Assembly (NCBI GenBank): GCA_025403435.1
Contig: CM046337.1
Span: 3,417,501-3,481,500 of the forward strand
DNA from: Artocarpus heterophyllus
Taxonomy: Eukaryota > Streptophyta > Magnoliopsida > Rosales > Moraceae
Length of the DNA stretch: 64,000 bases
Direction of reading: 5' to 3'
A program made the position numbers and the translations under genes. Of this stretch, positions 49,544 through 62,568 are shown in pieces; within the stretch, counting starts at the first letter, position 1; each line of letters starts with the position of its first letter. Under the pieces are notes generated by a model that was given only the letters and a program-made list of their open reading frames with translations, searched no databases and was not told the origin of the DNA.

Positions 49544-50433
49544 TTAATGATAGGATTAATTACAAAAATTTCATCCGAGCCATAGCCTTTATAACATTCT
49601 ACCTTCTGAATTTTAAAATGTAAGTTTCGTTCCTTTAAAGTATGAGTCGTTAATAGTTATTCTGTTAGAATTTTAAAGAAATATTAACAAATAATTTTAA
49701 AATTAGGAATACTTTGATAATATATTTATGAAAGTAATCGTAAAAATTAAAACCATAATAAATATAATCTTTGTTGATGATTAAAAACAAAAAAAAAATC
49801 AATTGAAGCCATAATACCAATTGGATTATTTTTTTTTAGAAATTTTAAAATTTTCTTTAAAATTTTATTAATTTTTTTACACTCATAAAGTATTTTAAAA
49901 TTTTAAAAGTTATAAATACTAATAAAAACTTCAAAAGTATGAAAAAAAAATTTAGTAAACCATCCGACTTTTTTTCCCTCTCTTTGAAATATTTGTGTTA
50001 TATTTTTTATAGATTAGTTAATTTTCGTTATACTCTTTTTTTTTCACCGGCCTCTATAACTTTTAAAATTTTAAAAATACTTTTTTGGGTGTAAAAAAAA
50101 TAAATAAAATTTTAAAGAAATTTTAGTATATCGAAAAAAAAGGATCAAAACAGTATCATGGTTTCAATTATTTTTTTATTTTTAATCATCAACAAATATT
50201 ATTGTTGTTATAGTTTTAATTTTTTATGGTATATTTATAAATTAGATTACTAAAATACCCCTAATTTTAAAATTATTTATCAATTTTTTATTAAAATTCT
50301 AACAAAATAACCATTTTTGTTAACTATTCATTATTTAAGGGGGGGAACGTATGTTATGTTTTAAAATTCATATGGCAAAATATTATAAGGGCTATAGTTC
50401 GAGGGGAATTTTTTAAATTAATCCTAAATGATA
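49544..50433. mobile_element. Mutator-type MITE with very long inverted arms (872 bp, 9-bp TSD)
   Basis: The element GGATTAATTACAAAAATTTC...AATTAATCC spans 49553-50424. The left arm (about 49553-49830) matches the reverse complement of the right arm (about 50140-50424): GAGCCATAGCC / GAACTATAGCC, CTGTTAGAATTTTAA / TTGTTAGAATTTTAA, TGTTGATGATTAAAAA in both. It is flanked by TTAATGATA (49544-49552) and TAAATGATA (50425-50433), a 9-bp duplication with one mismatch, as expected for Mutator-like transposition. No transposase. Confidence 0.82.
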
Positions 50434-51765
50434 AAAATGTTTTTTTAATTAAATTAATATATTGAGTAGACAAAAAAGCCATAGACTTATGGTGGCCTAA
50501 TTGTATGATTATTGTACTAATAAAACAATTTATTCAAGCCTCTCATAAAGGAAAAAGGGAGTCCCTTATTCAAGTTAAACTCAACACAAATTAAAAGGTT
50601 AGCTACATTTAATTTAGATAATTTATATCATATTTTATATTTCAAACATTAAAATCATGCGGTTGAGCTACCATAAAAAAGAGAATCATATGGTTGAGAA
50701 TTTCATGTCCAATGTATTAACAAACATTTGACATATAAAGTTCCACCAAAAAACATTGACATAAAAAGTATCCTCGAAAATGGCATCACAACTGATGGTT
50801 TTGTCGGTCTAATTGAGCTTTCAATAGCTACATTGATTAATTCACTAACAAAAAAATATTCCAATCTAGCCCAACTAATTTGAGCGCAGATACCATCTTA
50901 TATATATATATATATATACACAATAAAAATCATATTTTTGTATTATAGTACTAGTATTACAACAACATGTTATTAATTAATGATGATTAGGCAAATGAAA
51001 TCATCAATTAATTAAAAAAATAATTAAGTGGAGTTGGTTTCCCTAAATATTATAAAACTGTTCTCTTCAAGAGGGCTAAGGTCCGCCCAATTGGGGTAAA
51101 AAAGGTTTTTCAAATACTATTATATTTTTAGTATTTATTTATTTTTTCTTTAAGTTTTTCAACGCGTGTTTAAGTGCTTTATTGTCAAAGGCTTGTAGGT
51201 ACGGACGGAGGGGCTCTTGACGGCGTTAGATAACGGCGAAATGGGAAAATTGGAGGGACTGGACGCGGTGGCCGTGATGTTTTGCGCCAAATGAATCCAA
51301 AATCCTGCCTCCAAATCTTGCTAAAGGATTTTCCTTTTTTATTTATTCACTTTTTTGGTTTTTTATTATTATTTTTTTTCTTATTTATCCGTTTCAGACG
51401 TGTTATGTGAAATCATCTTCCTTATGGGGGTCATTTGTCGGAGATGCGGCAAAAGGTTATCGAACTGACAATAATGCCCTTCTCAGGTGTATTCTTTAGT
51501 TTGGTTTATAATAGTTTTTTTTTGGGAAAATACTACGAATTGCTTTTATTGAGCTAAAATTTCTACCTTTTTTTTAAGAATTTTATTCACTTCCAAAACT
51601 ATTAGTTGTCAGTTGTGGTAACATTTTCAATCCACATTGTTCATTTATTTGTGTTCAATATTACACTTATTTTATTTTATTATATAGTTTCTGACAAGAA
51701 TTACTGCTATAAATTCCCCATACATTTTTGAGTCCATTATCAATGTGGTGACCCTTGTAATATTA
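50434..51765. other. Intergenic, no gene seen
   Basis: AT-rich, with a (TA)n tract near 50899-50919. The short moderately GC stretch at 51180-51310 (GGCGTTAGATAACGGCGAAATGG) has no long open frame and I cannot assign it. Confidence 0.35.
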
Positions 51766-51769
51766 ATGT

Positions 51770-51936
51770 GTTGTTTGGTAGGGACGGTTGTAATCATTAT
51801 TTAATTTATGAATAATGAAAAGTTTTTAAATACTACAATAAAAAAATAAAATGAAATTGTTAATAGTGTAAAGTTTTTATATGGTACAGTAAAAACAGTT
51901 CTAATCAGTGACTCTAACTATCATGCTAAACACCTT
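51770..51936. mobile_element. hAT-like MITE, family M copy
   Basis: Starts GTTGTTTGGTAGGGACGG and ends CATGCTAAACACCTT. Internal motif partly kept (TAGTGTAAAGTTTTTATATGGTACAGTAA). Confidence 0.7.
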
Positions 51937-52230
51937 ATAAATTTTGCTTTTTGATAGAAGCAACATCTCTAGTGTTCCAAAAGGTTCAAGCACAAATTCT
52001 TGCCATAAAAGAAAACGACATTAAAATTGAGACTGGTTGGGTTGCATGCCAAAACTTTAAGTTTGGTTTTAGAAAGTTATCCATTTAATGGCGGAACTAC
52101 CATATGTGATTGAACTTATCTAGCTAAATTTATTGCATGCCCATGCAAAATTGAGGAAAGTTTAGCCATGAATTGCAGTTTTGTTTTTTCTTTGTTCGTT
52201 TTAGGCCAAAAATCTACGAGTGATTATTTA

Positions 52231-52385
52231 TGGGTGTTTGACATTATCAGTTTTAATTAAAACTTTTGGTTACTACGGTATATATAAAGCTCTCGCGTGA
52301 TACAATGTCTTTAAAAAGTGAGTTGCGGTATAAAACTTTCATATGTTATAATGTTTTTAACTAATTAGTTCTAACAAATGCTCTC
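52231..52385. mobile_element. hAT-like MITE, family M copy
   Basis: Starts GGGTGTTTGACATTATCAG and ends CTAACAAATGCTCT. Two motif copies: TATATAAAGCTCTCGCGTGATACAAT and TATAAAACTTTCATATGTTATAAT. Confidence 0.65.
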
Positions 52386-53908
52386 AAGCAGCTTAAAAGT
52401 TGGGTTTCACTTTTATATATGTCCATTACTAGTACAATTAGGTCAATAATTTTTAGGGACAGGTGTTTAATTTTCTTATCGTAGGATAACCTAATCAAGG
52501 ATCTCCTACGTATATGAATATGTTTAATATCAATGGACAAAATAACCTATATGAAGCATCATTATTACGGAACTGTCCTTGTATCGTAATTTACAATATT
52601 TGTGAGTCACTCAATAGAACCAAAAAGAAAAAAGGAAAAAATGATTGAGCCCCAAAAATAAAAAATGATTGGTGCCTAACTGAAAAATCATGATTGATAG
52701 ATACTATAGAGATATAAAAATAATATTATATATATAGGCTGGAAATTATGATTGATATCTTGAGTGTGAAGATGAGCTATGGAGGTTTCTTTCCCTGCAA
52801 CACAAAACAGAGAAGCTTCATGACAAAATAAATAAATGAGTACATTAAATACTTTATATATAAGTGTTTTTTTCACTAGTTACAAAATTGATGATGCATA
52901 GGGTGTTATATTATTCTAACTATTTTTTGCTTTACACCATAGACTGTTTAAAACTATACACCGAATGGAAAGATAATTTAATTTTGCAGAATATTTTGGT
53001 AGCTGGTTCATGGGGGTCATTAATAATATTATTAATTTATCAATTCTTCTACCGTGGATGAATATCTTAGGCAATCTACAAGAGTCATGGTGCACTATTA
53101 TCTATCGTTTTCAAACGTCTTGGGATTGTGAAACCCGTACACCATGTTCATAAATACCATAAGTCCTCCATACCAATACATCTATGAAATTGTTTTGCCA
53201 TAGTAAATAGGTCACATAACGAAGCATGTGAGGAATTTATATTAACGTTATTCGTTTCACATGAATTTACTAAAATCTGAATCAGTACTTTAAAGTAGGT
53301 GATGGAAAAATTTCCCCTATTTTTACCTTGCTAGTTTTTTTTTTTTTTTTTATTTGGTGGTTGTTTTTACCATGTTTGTTGTTCCTTTGGTTGTTTAGGA
53401 ATAATAATCACTTCAAAATAATAATAATAATAATAATAAGTTACTTATTTGCAATCGATCGCTAAACCATGGGAAAAATCTCAATTTTCCTTCATAAATT
53501 TTAAAATGAAGAGTATAGCTTTGGACTTGCTAAATAAAACTTTTCTCATTAATTGTTTTTAAAATTTGTTTTGAAAATTTTCGTGGCATTTTCGTTGAAC
53601 TTGTGGTAATTTCAATTTGTTGTATTCACCATTATTCCACCTTTTTTTTTATTACTATTGTAAGTAAGTTTAGGTTTAAGAATACTATTATTTTATAAAT
53701 TTAGACCGACCACATGGATTGCTCATATATATATTTTTTAGTGAATTAACAAATTTTTCCATTTAAAGAAATTTTAGAAAAGGGTTCTCAATTTGCTGCA
53801 AAGACTAATCTGATTTTGGTTCATTGGTTCCTATCGGTACCTTCTCTTACATAATTTGAATTAATACAGTGTTTCTATTGGACTGCCAATCGAACCTCAC
53901 AATATTTA
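52386..53908. other. Intergenic, no gene seen
   Basis: AT-rich with a (TAA)n tract at about 53420-53440. No exon-like sequence. Confidence 0.35.
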
Positions 53909-54085
53909 GGGGTGTTTGGCAGTGGTGGGAACCACTCGGTTCCCACCACAATCTCAGTTATGAACAGTGTAAAGCTCTTACATGCTACAGTAACAATAAA
54001 AAAAATATGATACAGTGTAAAACTTTCACATGCTACAGTAAAAGTGGTTTCCACCACTGGTTCCCACCACCTTTCCAAACACCCT
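53909..54085. mobile_element. hAT-like MITE, best-preserved family M copy (177 bp)
   Basis: Inverted ends GGGGTGTTTGGCAGTGGTGG and GGTGGTGGGAACCA-type complement ending CCAAACACCCT. Inside are two direct copies of a 29-bp motif (ACAGTGTAAAGCTCTTACATG...ACAGTA and ACAGTGTAAAACTTTCACATG...ACAGTA), separated by about 23 bp. Non-coding. Confidence 0.85.
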
Positions 54086-55857
54086 ATTTGTTGTTAAGGG
54101 ACAAAATGGTAAAAGTACTTGGTAGAGAAGGAGTATTCGGGGTTGCTTTATGGTGTTTGAAATCAAATTGAAGTTTACCCCACGTACAATTCTCCATCTC
54201 CCTCTTCACTGCCTTCATATTCCGAGCCACCGGGGCCACCACCGCAACAATCAACATCATTTTTCATGGCTTATGGCATTTCTTCACCCTTTTTTTTACC
54301 CGCTCAGCCTAAACCGCTCTTTTTATTTTAAATCTTTAACTGTAAAATCTTTTTTAAAATTTTTTTACCTTTGAGTGGAAACGAATATGCAATTAATTAA
54401 CAGTAAAACTCAGTAAATAGGACAGTAATTACTAATCAATATTTGGAGTCTGCAGTGCAGTAAGAGAAAGCATTCCAATAATAAAAATATGCAGGGCATG
54501 TCTACAAGTACTTTGCTTATTGAGAAAATATTGTTACATGCTGTTTTTTTTTTTTTTTTTGTTACATATGTATACGTACCCACAAATTATGACACATAAA
54601 TATGAATAATTTTTCAAGGTAATATGTTATTTGACTAATTGAGATATACAAGTCAGTGCACTGTAAATTTTTTTTTTCTTACAGCTAGTATAATAATAAT
54701 TCAAAAGTAGCTGGGTTAAATTTTAAACTACATGATGGTACCACTTCAAGCACTTTTTGAGTTGATGAATTTTGCTTTTTATTTTTTTGAAATGAAAAGT
54801 TGGTAGAATTTGACTTTTTGTATATTTTATGATGAAAATGACCCCAATATTGTTCAAACTTCAAATCCAGCCAGCGTGCAAACAAAAGTTCAGCCAGTTT
54901 ATTTGTTTCAACATTTAAAATTGACCAAGCAAATAATGTATCCATATCTATCTTTGCCTTAGCTCAAATATATTTTGCTATAGCTTAACTAGTTAAAAAA
55001 TAAATAAAGGAATAAAGAAATAAATCAAAATACCGGGTGGTAGTGTTGTTATTGTTTTTGTTATTGTTGTTGTTATTATTATTATTATTATTATTTTTAG
55101 CTACGAGAAAATGTTAAGAAATATTGATTAAATTAATTGGTCAGTCAAGTCATATATAGAGCTTTTTCATAGATTCAGTCAATTGTCTCTAAATTCTAAG
55201 GGAACATTCTTTTCTGCCATCTCTGCCTTCTGAAGAAAGGAAACCAAGCAGTCTTTGATCAGTTATAATTCATGGTTTTCTTGTTAGTAGTGACAAGTGG
55301 CACACTTTGATTATTTGCCAATATTAACATATATAATTAAACTAATTTAATGTTATCTTCGCATACGTTTCGACGTGAGTTCAAAACCAAATTAGGTGAA
55401 CAAAATTTAACGTCAGAAATAAGAACATAATATTGGTATTATATTGCATGCTCATATATATCCAAAAGCATTATTTTTATTTGCAAAATCTACCAATAAT
55501 TGACCGACATTGCCGAGATTTGGAGCCGACATATTTGGCCTCCAGGAAGGACCTCCCGTGTGGTAGGGCAAATTTTAATAGAAACCATATAAATCATTAT
55601 ATGTCATATATATATATATACATGAATATATGTCCTTTTGCTTCTAAGATTTTTCTTCTTCTTCTTCTTCTTCTTCTTCTTTTTTTGTGTTTTCTACCAT
55701 TTCGTGAGCCACCAGGTTGACCATGTTAGAGGAAGTTTTTGGACTTCATATAGGGAAAAAGTTAAGGGTAAAAGTTAAGGGCAGAGTCGTCCACAGACAA
55801 GACCCAAGGTCACTTCTTTGAATTTTTTTTCTTACTTTAATTTTTACATAAAACTTA
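54086..55857. other. Intergenic, no gene seen
   Basis: Contains microsatellites (TTA at 55066-55095, TA at 55608-55622, CTT at 55650-55682) and T-runs. The open frames here are low complexity and lack recognisable domains. Confidence 0.35.
55066..55095. repeat. (TTA)n microsatellite
   Basis: Run of TTATTATTATTA units within a TTG/TTA-rich stretch. Confidence 0.8.
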
Positions 55858-56042
55858 TATTTTTAGGTTGTTTGGTGGTGGAAACTAATGGTGAAAACTG
55901 CTTTTACTGTAACATATGAGAATTTTATACTATAACATCTTTTTTTATTGTTACTGTAGCATGTGAGAGCTTTACACTATTTATAACTGAGATTGTGATA
56001 GGAACTAAATGGTTTCCACCACTACCAAACATCCTATTTTTG
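55858..56042. mobile_element. hAT-like MITE, family M copy with 8-bp target duplication
   Basis: The element 55866-56034 runs GGTTGTTTGGTGGTGGAAAC ... CCACCACTACCAAACATCC. It is flanked by TATTTTTA (55858-55865) and TATTTTTG (56035-56042), an 8-bp duplication with one mismatch, which supports the hAT assignment. Internal motif TACTGTAGCATGTGAGAGCTTTACAC is well kept. Confidence 0.82.
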
Positions 56043-56365
56043 TCTCATCTCATTAGTTTTGTCCTCGCTTTCACCCTCCTTTGTTGGGACTTATTTTTCT
56101 AGTTCCGTGACCAAAAGTTAACTACAGCCTTTACCCAAATGGGAAAGGAGAAAGCATGTATAGAAATTAGAAGGAAAATCTCATACAAAAGTGAAGACGT
56201 GGTAGGAGAAATTCCATATTTTTTTTTTCTTTTGCTATAAGTAGGATCCAACCACATATTGCATGCCTCCCACGTACTAGAAAGAACAACGGAGTTAAGA
56301 GAATCTTTCACCTTCCTAGTTCAGAAGTTTCGTGGGTGGTAGGAGAAAATTTTTTAAATACAATG

Positions 56366-56611
56366 TTTGGCTAATATTATATAGTAAGATTCTTTCAAAT
56401 GTTCTATAAACTTTTTGCTCACTCACGTCTTTTGAATATTCCCACTTCTCTAGGTTCAATAAAGTCAAAAAAGTCTCAACCGTCTTAAACACGCTGTTGG
56501 GCTAATAATATTATATAGTAAGATTCTTTCAAATGTTCTATCAACTTTTTCCTCACATCTTTTGAATATTCCCAGTTCTCTAGGCTCAAAAAAGTCAAAA
56601 AAGTATCAACC
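56366..56611. repeat. Tandem duplication, unit about 130 bp
   Basis: Two units beginning GGCTAATATTATATAGTAAG / GGGCTAATAATATTATATAG and both containing GATTCTTTCAAATGTTCTAT, CTTTTGAATATTCCCA(C/G)TTCTCTAGG and CAACCGTCTT. Non-coding. Confidence 0.85.
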
Positions 56612-57696
56612 GTCTTCTTTGAAAATTTTGCATCCATGGGGTACTTTCTCGTCTTTATCTCGAGTCTGAACAGGGAAATTTTTAATGAAACTCACTTTTT
56701 GTGTAGTGACATCCAACCACTACTCAAGCAAAATAATAAATAGATTAATATATACATAAATAGTTCAGGAAATAACCAATAGAGCTTGACCACAAATACT
56801 TGAAACCTTAAGAATCAGACAAGAGTATTGCTGTAGCATTTGATAAATAGATTTAAATTAGTGATTTAATTTAAGTTAGTATAATTTAAATTTAGATTTA
56901 AGTTAATGAATTAAATTGTTATCCGAATTGATATTTAAATATACATTAAATTTTAATCTGAGTATAGAATAAAATTAAAGCTTGTGTTTGAAAAGGTAAT
57001 GAAAATAGTTTTTAAATTTTTAACAAATCTAATAAAATCAAAATATTAATGATCCTAAAAAATATACAATATGCATCTTAATTTATTCATCTTTTTACTG
57101 GAAACATAATAAAAAAAGAATCATCTCAATTGGATATCAAATGAAAAAGTTATGATTTTTTTCCCCTCAAATATAAGAGAGATAATTTTAATTTTTATTA
57201 TAGCAGAGATATTTGAGTATAAAAAATTTAGAGAAAATCAAAACTTTAAAGTCTTAGGTTCATTTTGTTCGAGTATTTTAATAAAGTATTTGAATGAAGA
57301 TTTAAATTTTTATGAGATAAAATATTGTAGCAAAATAATTAAAACCATGATTCGAATATCGCAATAAATAGGCCCTTATATTCTTAATATTCAAAAATTT
57401 TAAATTTTAAAAGAAACAAATTGCATGTCTAAAGTTTATTTTCTTTTTTTACCTAGTCCTTTTTTCCCTGGAAGGGAAATCGGGAGGTCCTGTATATAGG
57501 TCGATTCAAAAGTCTTATCTTGTGGAATCTATGGAGTGAGAAGTGAAAGGAAGAGAATTTCATGGTGAATTTTCTTCTATTTATTTGGAAACTTATAGTA
57601 GCATACAAATCCATTCTATAATTATGCACTTTTTTAAACCGTGATTTTCATAACATTGTTAATTTATGTACCCTTTTGTTCTAACACATGTAACAT
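56612..57696. other. Intergenic, no gene seen
   Basis: AT-rich with TTTAAATTTA-type repeats near 56855-56960. The 71-aa open frame at 57152-57367 is AT-rich, has no recognisable domain and is probably chance. Confidence 0.35.
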
Positions 57697-57700
57697 TATG

Positions 57701-57867
57701 TGGTATTTAACGATATGAGTTAGAACTAAAGTTTTTGACTATTACAGTATAAAATTTTTACATGTTATATTGTCAAGAAAAAATATATTACAGTGTAAAG
57801 CTATATAATTTTCAACTAAAATTGGTTAAAATCATTAATTCGGACTAATATCCCTAAACAGCCTATT
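57701..57867. mobile_element. hAT-like MITE, family M copy
   Basis: Starts TGGTATTTAACGATATGAG, contains two motif copies (TACAGTATAAAATTTTTACATG, TTACAGTGTAAAGC), and ends TCCCTAAACAGCC. Confidence 0.6.
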
Positions 57868-58617
57868 AACACGATCTAACTATCTAAATTTACGTAGAAT
57901 TGATAAAATATATATATTTTTTTGTGCGCTATTCCAAAATTATCTTGTTTTCCAAACATTTCCTCAAATAATGGTAAAGTATCACGGTATACATATATGT
58001 GTAAGCAATGAAAGCAGGTCTCACTGAAGTTGTACTTTTAACAGACAAGGATTCAACATTCATGTATTTGGACAATCAATTTATGTGAAATTTTAATTTG
58101 GCCTCAGTAGTCAGTGCTGTATGAAAAGAACAATTCATCTTTCCTATATCTGTTTATATTTACTTTGAGCTTCAATTATATCTTTGCTTCATCTTTTGTT
58201 CTGCCTCTCTTCTCTTTTGAGCCTCAAAACAACCATATAAACAAAACAAGATAAATGTGGATTCTTTTTTTCCTTTATAAGTTATTGAACAATAAAGAAA
58301 TTTGTATTTTGTAGTTGACATGTAGTACCCAGCAGGATATATGTTTATTAGCAAAAGTTAATTTCTCACATCAAAACGTGCAAGCTTTCATGATTTAATC
58401 TATGTTTTTTCAGCCATGTTGAAAAGTTAATTGCCATATGTTTAGGAGATTAACATTGTCAAGTCATGACCTTGTCCCCCGGGCGCATGACTTGACTTCC
58501 TTTATCATGTACATATATAAAATCAATTCCGTCTATGAATTAAATTAAATGACCAATTGACTTTGCTATCTTGCTCCTTTTTCCCCTCTAATTTTAGCTA
58601 GGAACTAGCCTCTGTGT

Positions 58618-58745
58618 GCTTTGCTAGTTCTAATTGTTACAATATAAAGCTCTTACATGTTACAATACTGTTATAGTGTAAGGTTCTCATATGATATAGT
58701 AGTTTATTTATAACTTATTAGTTTCAATTATATTTCTAAACGCTC
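58618..58745. mobile_element. hAT-like MITE, family M copy (partial)
   Basis: TACAATATAAAGCTCTTACATGTTACA and a second motif TATAGTGTAAGGTTCTCATATGATATAGTA; right end TTTCTAAACGCTCT. The left end is unclear. Confidence 0.55.
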
Positions 58746-60255
58746 TACTTGTTCATTCAATCTAAAAAAATACTATAAAACACCGGTGGTATTAAACACA
58801 TTAATGATGGGCATGTCACATGTGACTCATAGGTGGGATCCATATTCTATATTTAGTTGTTGTGCTTAACACCAGTTATACTTAACAGCAATGGAGCCTT
58901 AACCATTTTTCATCTTAAAATAAAGTTGCTTCACTTTCAACAAATTGTTTATTTATTTCTTTCTTTTCTGCACAATATTGCTAAACCTTTTAATTTCTAC
59001 CGCAATTATTTCGGATAAAACGCCGTTTCCAACAATTGGTTATTTTACTTTGATTTAGACCGGGCCAAGTACTCCTCTATGTAGGTTAGCGTGAAAATTG
59101 GATTCGCATAGCTTTATAGAATATAATATAAAATAATGAAATATATCTTCCAAAACTTATGTCACCTATTTTTGTGTACATATTACACAGCCCACAATTT
59201 AATATATGCTTGCTGACCCAATTTGTCTGCTGCTCTCTGATGATGCCCTCTTTATAAGGTGTTACAATATGCATTTTGTTCCCTTTATTTATTTATTTTA
59301 TTGATGGTGGAGACTAAAAGGAATAAGGGAAAAAACTGCTTTGAGTTTCTAAATATTTTGTTGGGAAGCACTCCAGGTAGGCCTATGGAAACATTATGAT
59401 GACACTTTAGACAGATCATCAAATGAATATTTGTTGAATACAACCAAAAACCTTTGACAAATTTACCTAGTTTCCTATTTTTTTCATTTTTTTTTCCAAA
59501 GAAGATGATGTTTTCTTGATTGTAGACGAGAAATAGCTAGCGAACGCATATGGTGCTGCTGAGCTAATCATAGAAGATAATTTAAGATTTGTTGCCGCTA
59601 ATTAATTAGTTAAGTGGTTAATTAGTTTATCTAATTTACAAGTTATTATTATTATTTATTTTAAATATAATTAGTATAGTTGAAGATTTGTTAATTTGAT
59701 ATGGCCTACAGAATAAATTTTTGCAAAACTTTGAGCCAATTATTGAATATTGCTTGCAAGGAACGGCACGTTTATGACATCAAAAAAAAAGAAGGAAAAG
59801 AAAAGGATAAGATCGTGAGGAATTGAATCATCAAATAAATTCTATCTCATCACTTGCTTAATTTGCGTCCCAAAATGTGTCATTAGTCATAACTACAATC
59901 CATTAAAGTCAATTACTTAGTGGTCCATAAAGTTGAAGATGGACCATGTTTGGTTTGTCAAATCCTCATTTATAGTCACAGAAGAAGACCATTAAGCACA
60001 CCATTAGTAGTCATCTCAATTATGTTTTCCACAATTTTCTTTTCTTTAGGCACTTTTTTTTTGTTTAATTAACAAAAAGAAGGATATTGATTAACACGAT
60101 ACAAACATGAGCCGGGAAAAGATAATTAAGACATAACCAAGGTTTAGTCAATATCGACGGTTGGCAACAAAGTCATGAAAGTTTATTGCAATATTAGACT
60201 TTGTCCTGGGATGATTTGTTTACTAGCTATATGGGTTTTTTTAATTTGTTTATAA
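58746..60255. other. Intergenic, no gene seen
   Basis: AT-rich; no exon-like sequence or transposon ends that I can support. Confidence 0.35.
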
Positions 60256-60383
60256 GGTATTAGGTATGATGATCAGAACCATTGGTTAGACCTGTAATTA
60301 TTGCAGCTTTTTTTGTAGCATGCGAGAGTTTTATACTGTTTTTATTTAAAATGTTGGTAGAACCAATTAATACCAAACAAACC
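60256..60383. mobile_element. hAT-like MITE, family M copy (short)
   Basis: Starts GTATTAGGTATGATGATCAG and ends AATACCAAACAAACC. Only one motif copy remains (TTGTAGCATGCGAGAGTTTTATACTG). Confidence 0.55.
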
Positions 60384-61547
60384 TTCATGTGAAAGTCGTC
60401 ACAACGTACAATTCGTTGAGAAAGCTTCCTCAATTACATTTATCGGACAAACACTTAGAAACATTACATGTATCATTTATGTATCATATTCACATGTTTG
60501 TAATCTTAAAAGATTTTTTTACATTTCTTATTGTACATGTAATTTTCTTTTTAATATTAGAGAACTCAAGCTATTTACCAAACATATCTAATTAACGATG
60601 TGATAAGTGAGTTGTTTATTTTTTAATAATTTTAATTCTATTTATAGATATATATGTTATTTTTGAATATATACATGCCTATAAGGGGAAGTGATCATAT
60701 ATGCTATAATAAATTGTTGCAAAATTTATGGTGTGGGAAGACTTTTGTCCTCTTCGGGTCTCCTCTCCAAATTAGTCTAGCTAAACCATTGAACATTGAG
60801 GGGCTTTAAGAGTTTGTGTCGTTTACGGTGAGCCTGGATACCGTAGGGTTTCCAAAAAAAAAAAATTTGTTGTAAAATTCGGTAATAACAAGTTACTGAA
60901 GATTTAGATTATCATATGTGCATGAGGCACTAAATTGGTCCCTGCATTTTCGGAGTCTTACCCCTTTTTGGGGGCTACAAATTACTTTGTTTAACTTCTA
61001 GTAGTATGAGAATCCACAAAACATAGTACAAAATCTTAGGAGAATGAACGTGCACCAAATTGTTAGGTGGCGCTATATATTATTACCTTTTTCTCTATAA
61101 TGCGATGCATGCATATCATATGCATTAATATCCGCTCATTTTTACAGAAACCCACGGTTGTATTTCATACCCGTGCTTGATTGCTCTCCATTCATTAAAA
61201 AAAATAGAAATATTTTCACTTATTCACCCTCTATTTTGGGGTCATTCTGTTCCTTAAAATTTTAAAACTCCCACTTTACTCTTGAATTTTCAATTAGTCT
61301 CGCTTGAAACTTTTTGTTAGGATTTCCGCTAAAAACAAAAAAAAAAAAAAGTGTAAGATAATTAGTAAAATCTTGTGGTCTTTTTTTTTCATTTATTTTC
61401 AACATAAATTCTAACATTTTTTAATGGTTAAGTAAATCCTAACATAAAGGGTTAAGTAAGATTGATTTTCTTATTTTTATTTTTTGTCAGTTTTAAATGA
61501 CAATTATAATAGGATTTGAGTTGGACTCTTTCAAAACTAGAAAATAT

Positions 61548-61900
61548 AATGAGAGTTTTAAAAGGGAGAAGGAAAGAAATGTCAAATTTTTAAAACATTT
61601 TCAAGTAAATATCAGGTTTTGAAAATATTTATAGTAAATGTCAGATTACAATATAAACAACTTATTTGCTATATAAATAAGAAATATTTCCAGTGTAAAC
61701 AATGATGTAAATACATTATTTGTACCATAAATCCGTCTATTATGTAAATAAGAATTATTTACATTATAAACAAAAAGGTTGATAAATTATTTACAACATG
61801 AAATTGACATTTGCTATAAATATTTTTGAAACTTGACACTTACTATAATTAGTTTGTTGAAGAAAATGATATTTCTTGCAATTTCCATTTTTAAAATTTA
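61548..61900. repeat. Long imperfect inverted repeat, possible MITE
   Basis: Left arm AGAAATGTC...TTTTGAAAATATTTATAGTAAATGTCA and right arm TGACATTTGCTATAAATATTTTTGAAA...GATATTTC are reverse complements over roughly 100 bp with mismatches. The loop holds smaller palindromes of AATAAG(A)AAT/ATTTAC type. No clear target duplication found. Confidence 0.6.
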
Positions 61901-61931
61901 ATGTGCAAAGTCTTTTGTTGGGGTATAATTT

Positions 61932-62568
61932 TGTTAGGCCCAAATTGTCCACAAGCCCAGGCGGCCTATAGTGGTAATACGGGTTGAATAGATCGAATTG
62001 AATCAATCGATATGAGGTGTGCGAATCAAATTTCATTTTACTCGATCAGCTCGATCTTGCTTGTGTCCATATTGTGTTGATTGTTGAAGGAACATCAGAC
62101 TTCTCTCCAAGTGTTCGTTCAACCTGATCGATCGGCACAAATTGACAGTTATCAGCACAAACTAATGATTGTGAACACGTCTGATCATGAACCGAAACAT
62201 GGGGAGGCATGATTCTTGTAGTCTATCGCGAATCGACACGTGTCCCACTACTGCAGTTGCTTTCAATGCATTATCTCACTCCGCCAGACGGTTGAGAATC
62301 ACGATTTATCCTTATTCTCTATATAATAAGATAGATGCTTCATTGTACAGGGAGGAAAATATGATATACAGAAACCCTATTGAAATCATTTCTCATCATT
62401 TCTTTTGTAATTTGTACTCAAAATTCAAATTCTAGTGAAGAACAGTAGACGTAGCTCTTTTAACAGAGTAAATCACTATAAATCCTACATGTGACATTCT
62501 TATTTTTACAGCATTATTTTATTCTATCTATTGCATTTTGATCTTGCACGTTTACTTAAAAGCTAACA
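61932..62568 (+). mobile_element. Copia-like LTR, about 637 bp, without target duplication
   Basis: Ends TGTTAG...CTAACA are perfect short inverted repeats. A TATA box CTATATAATAAG lies near 62319 and a compositionally distinct 5' half precedes it, as in Copia LTRs. The flanks AATTT and GGTCC do not match, and no primer-binding site follows, so it may be a solo LTR formed by unequal exchange between elements or a truncated remnant. Confidence 0.65.

Noticed and set aside
53869..54171. 100-aa open frame
   Set aside because: It runs through a MITE; the translation follows its inverted ends and repeated motif.
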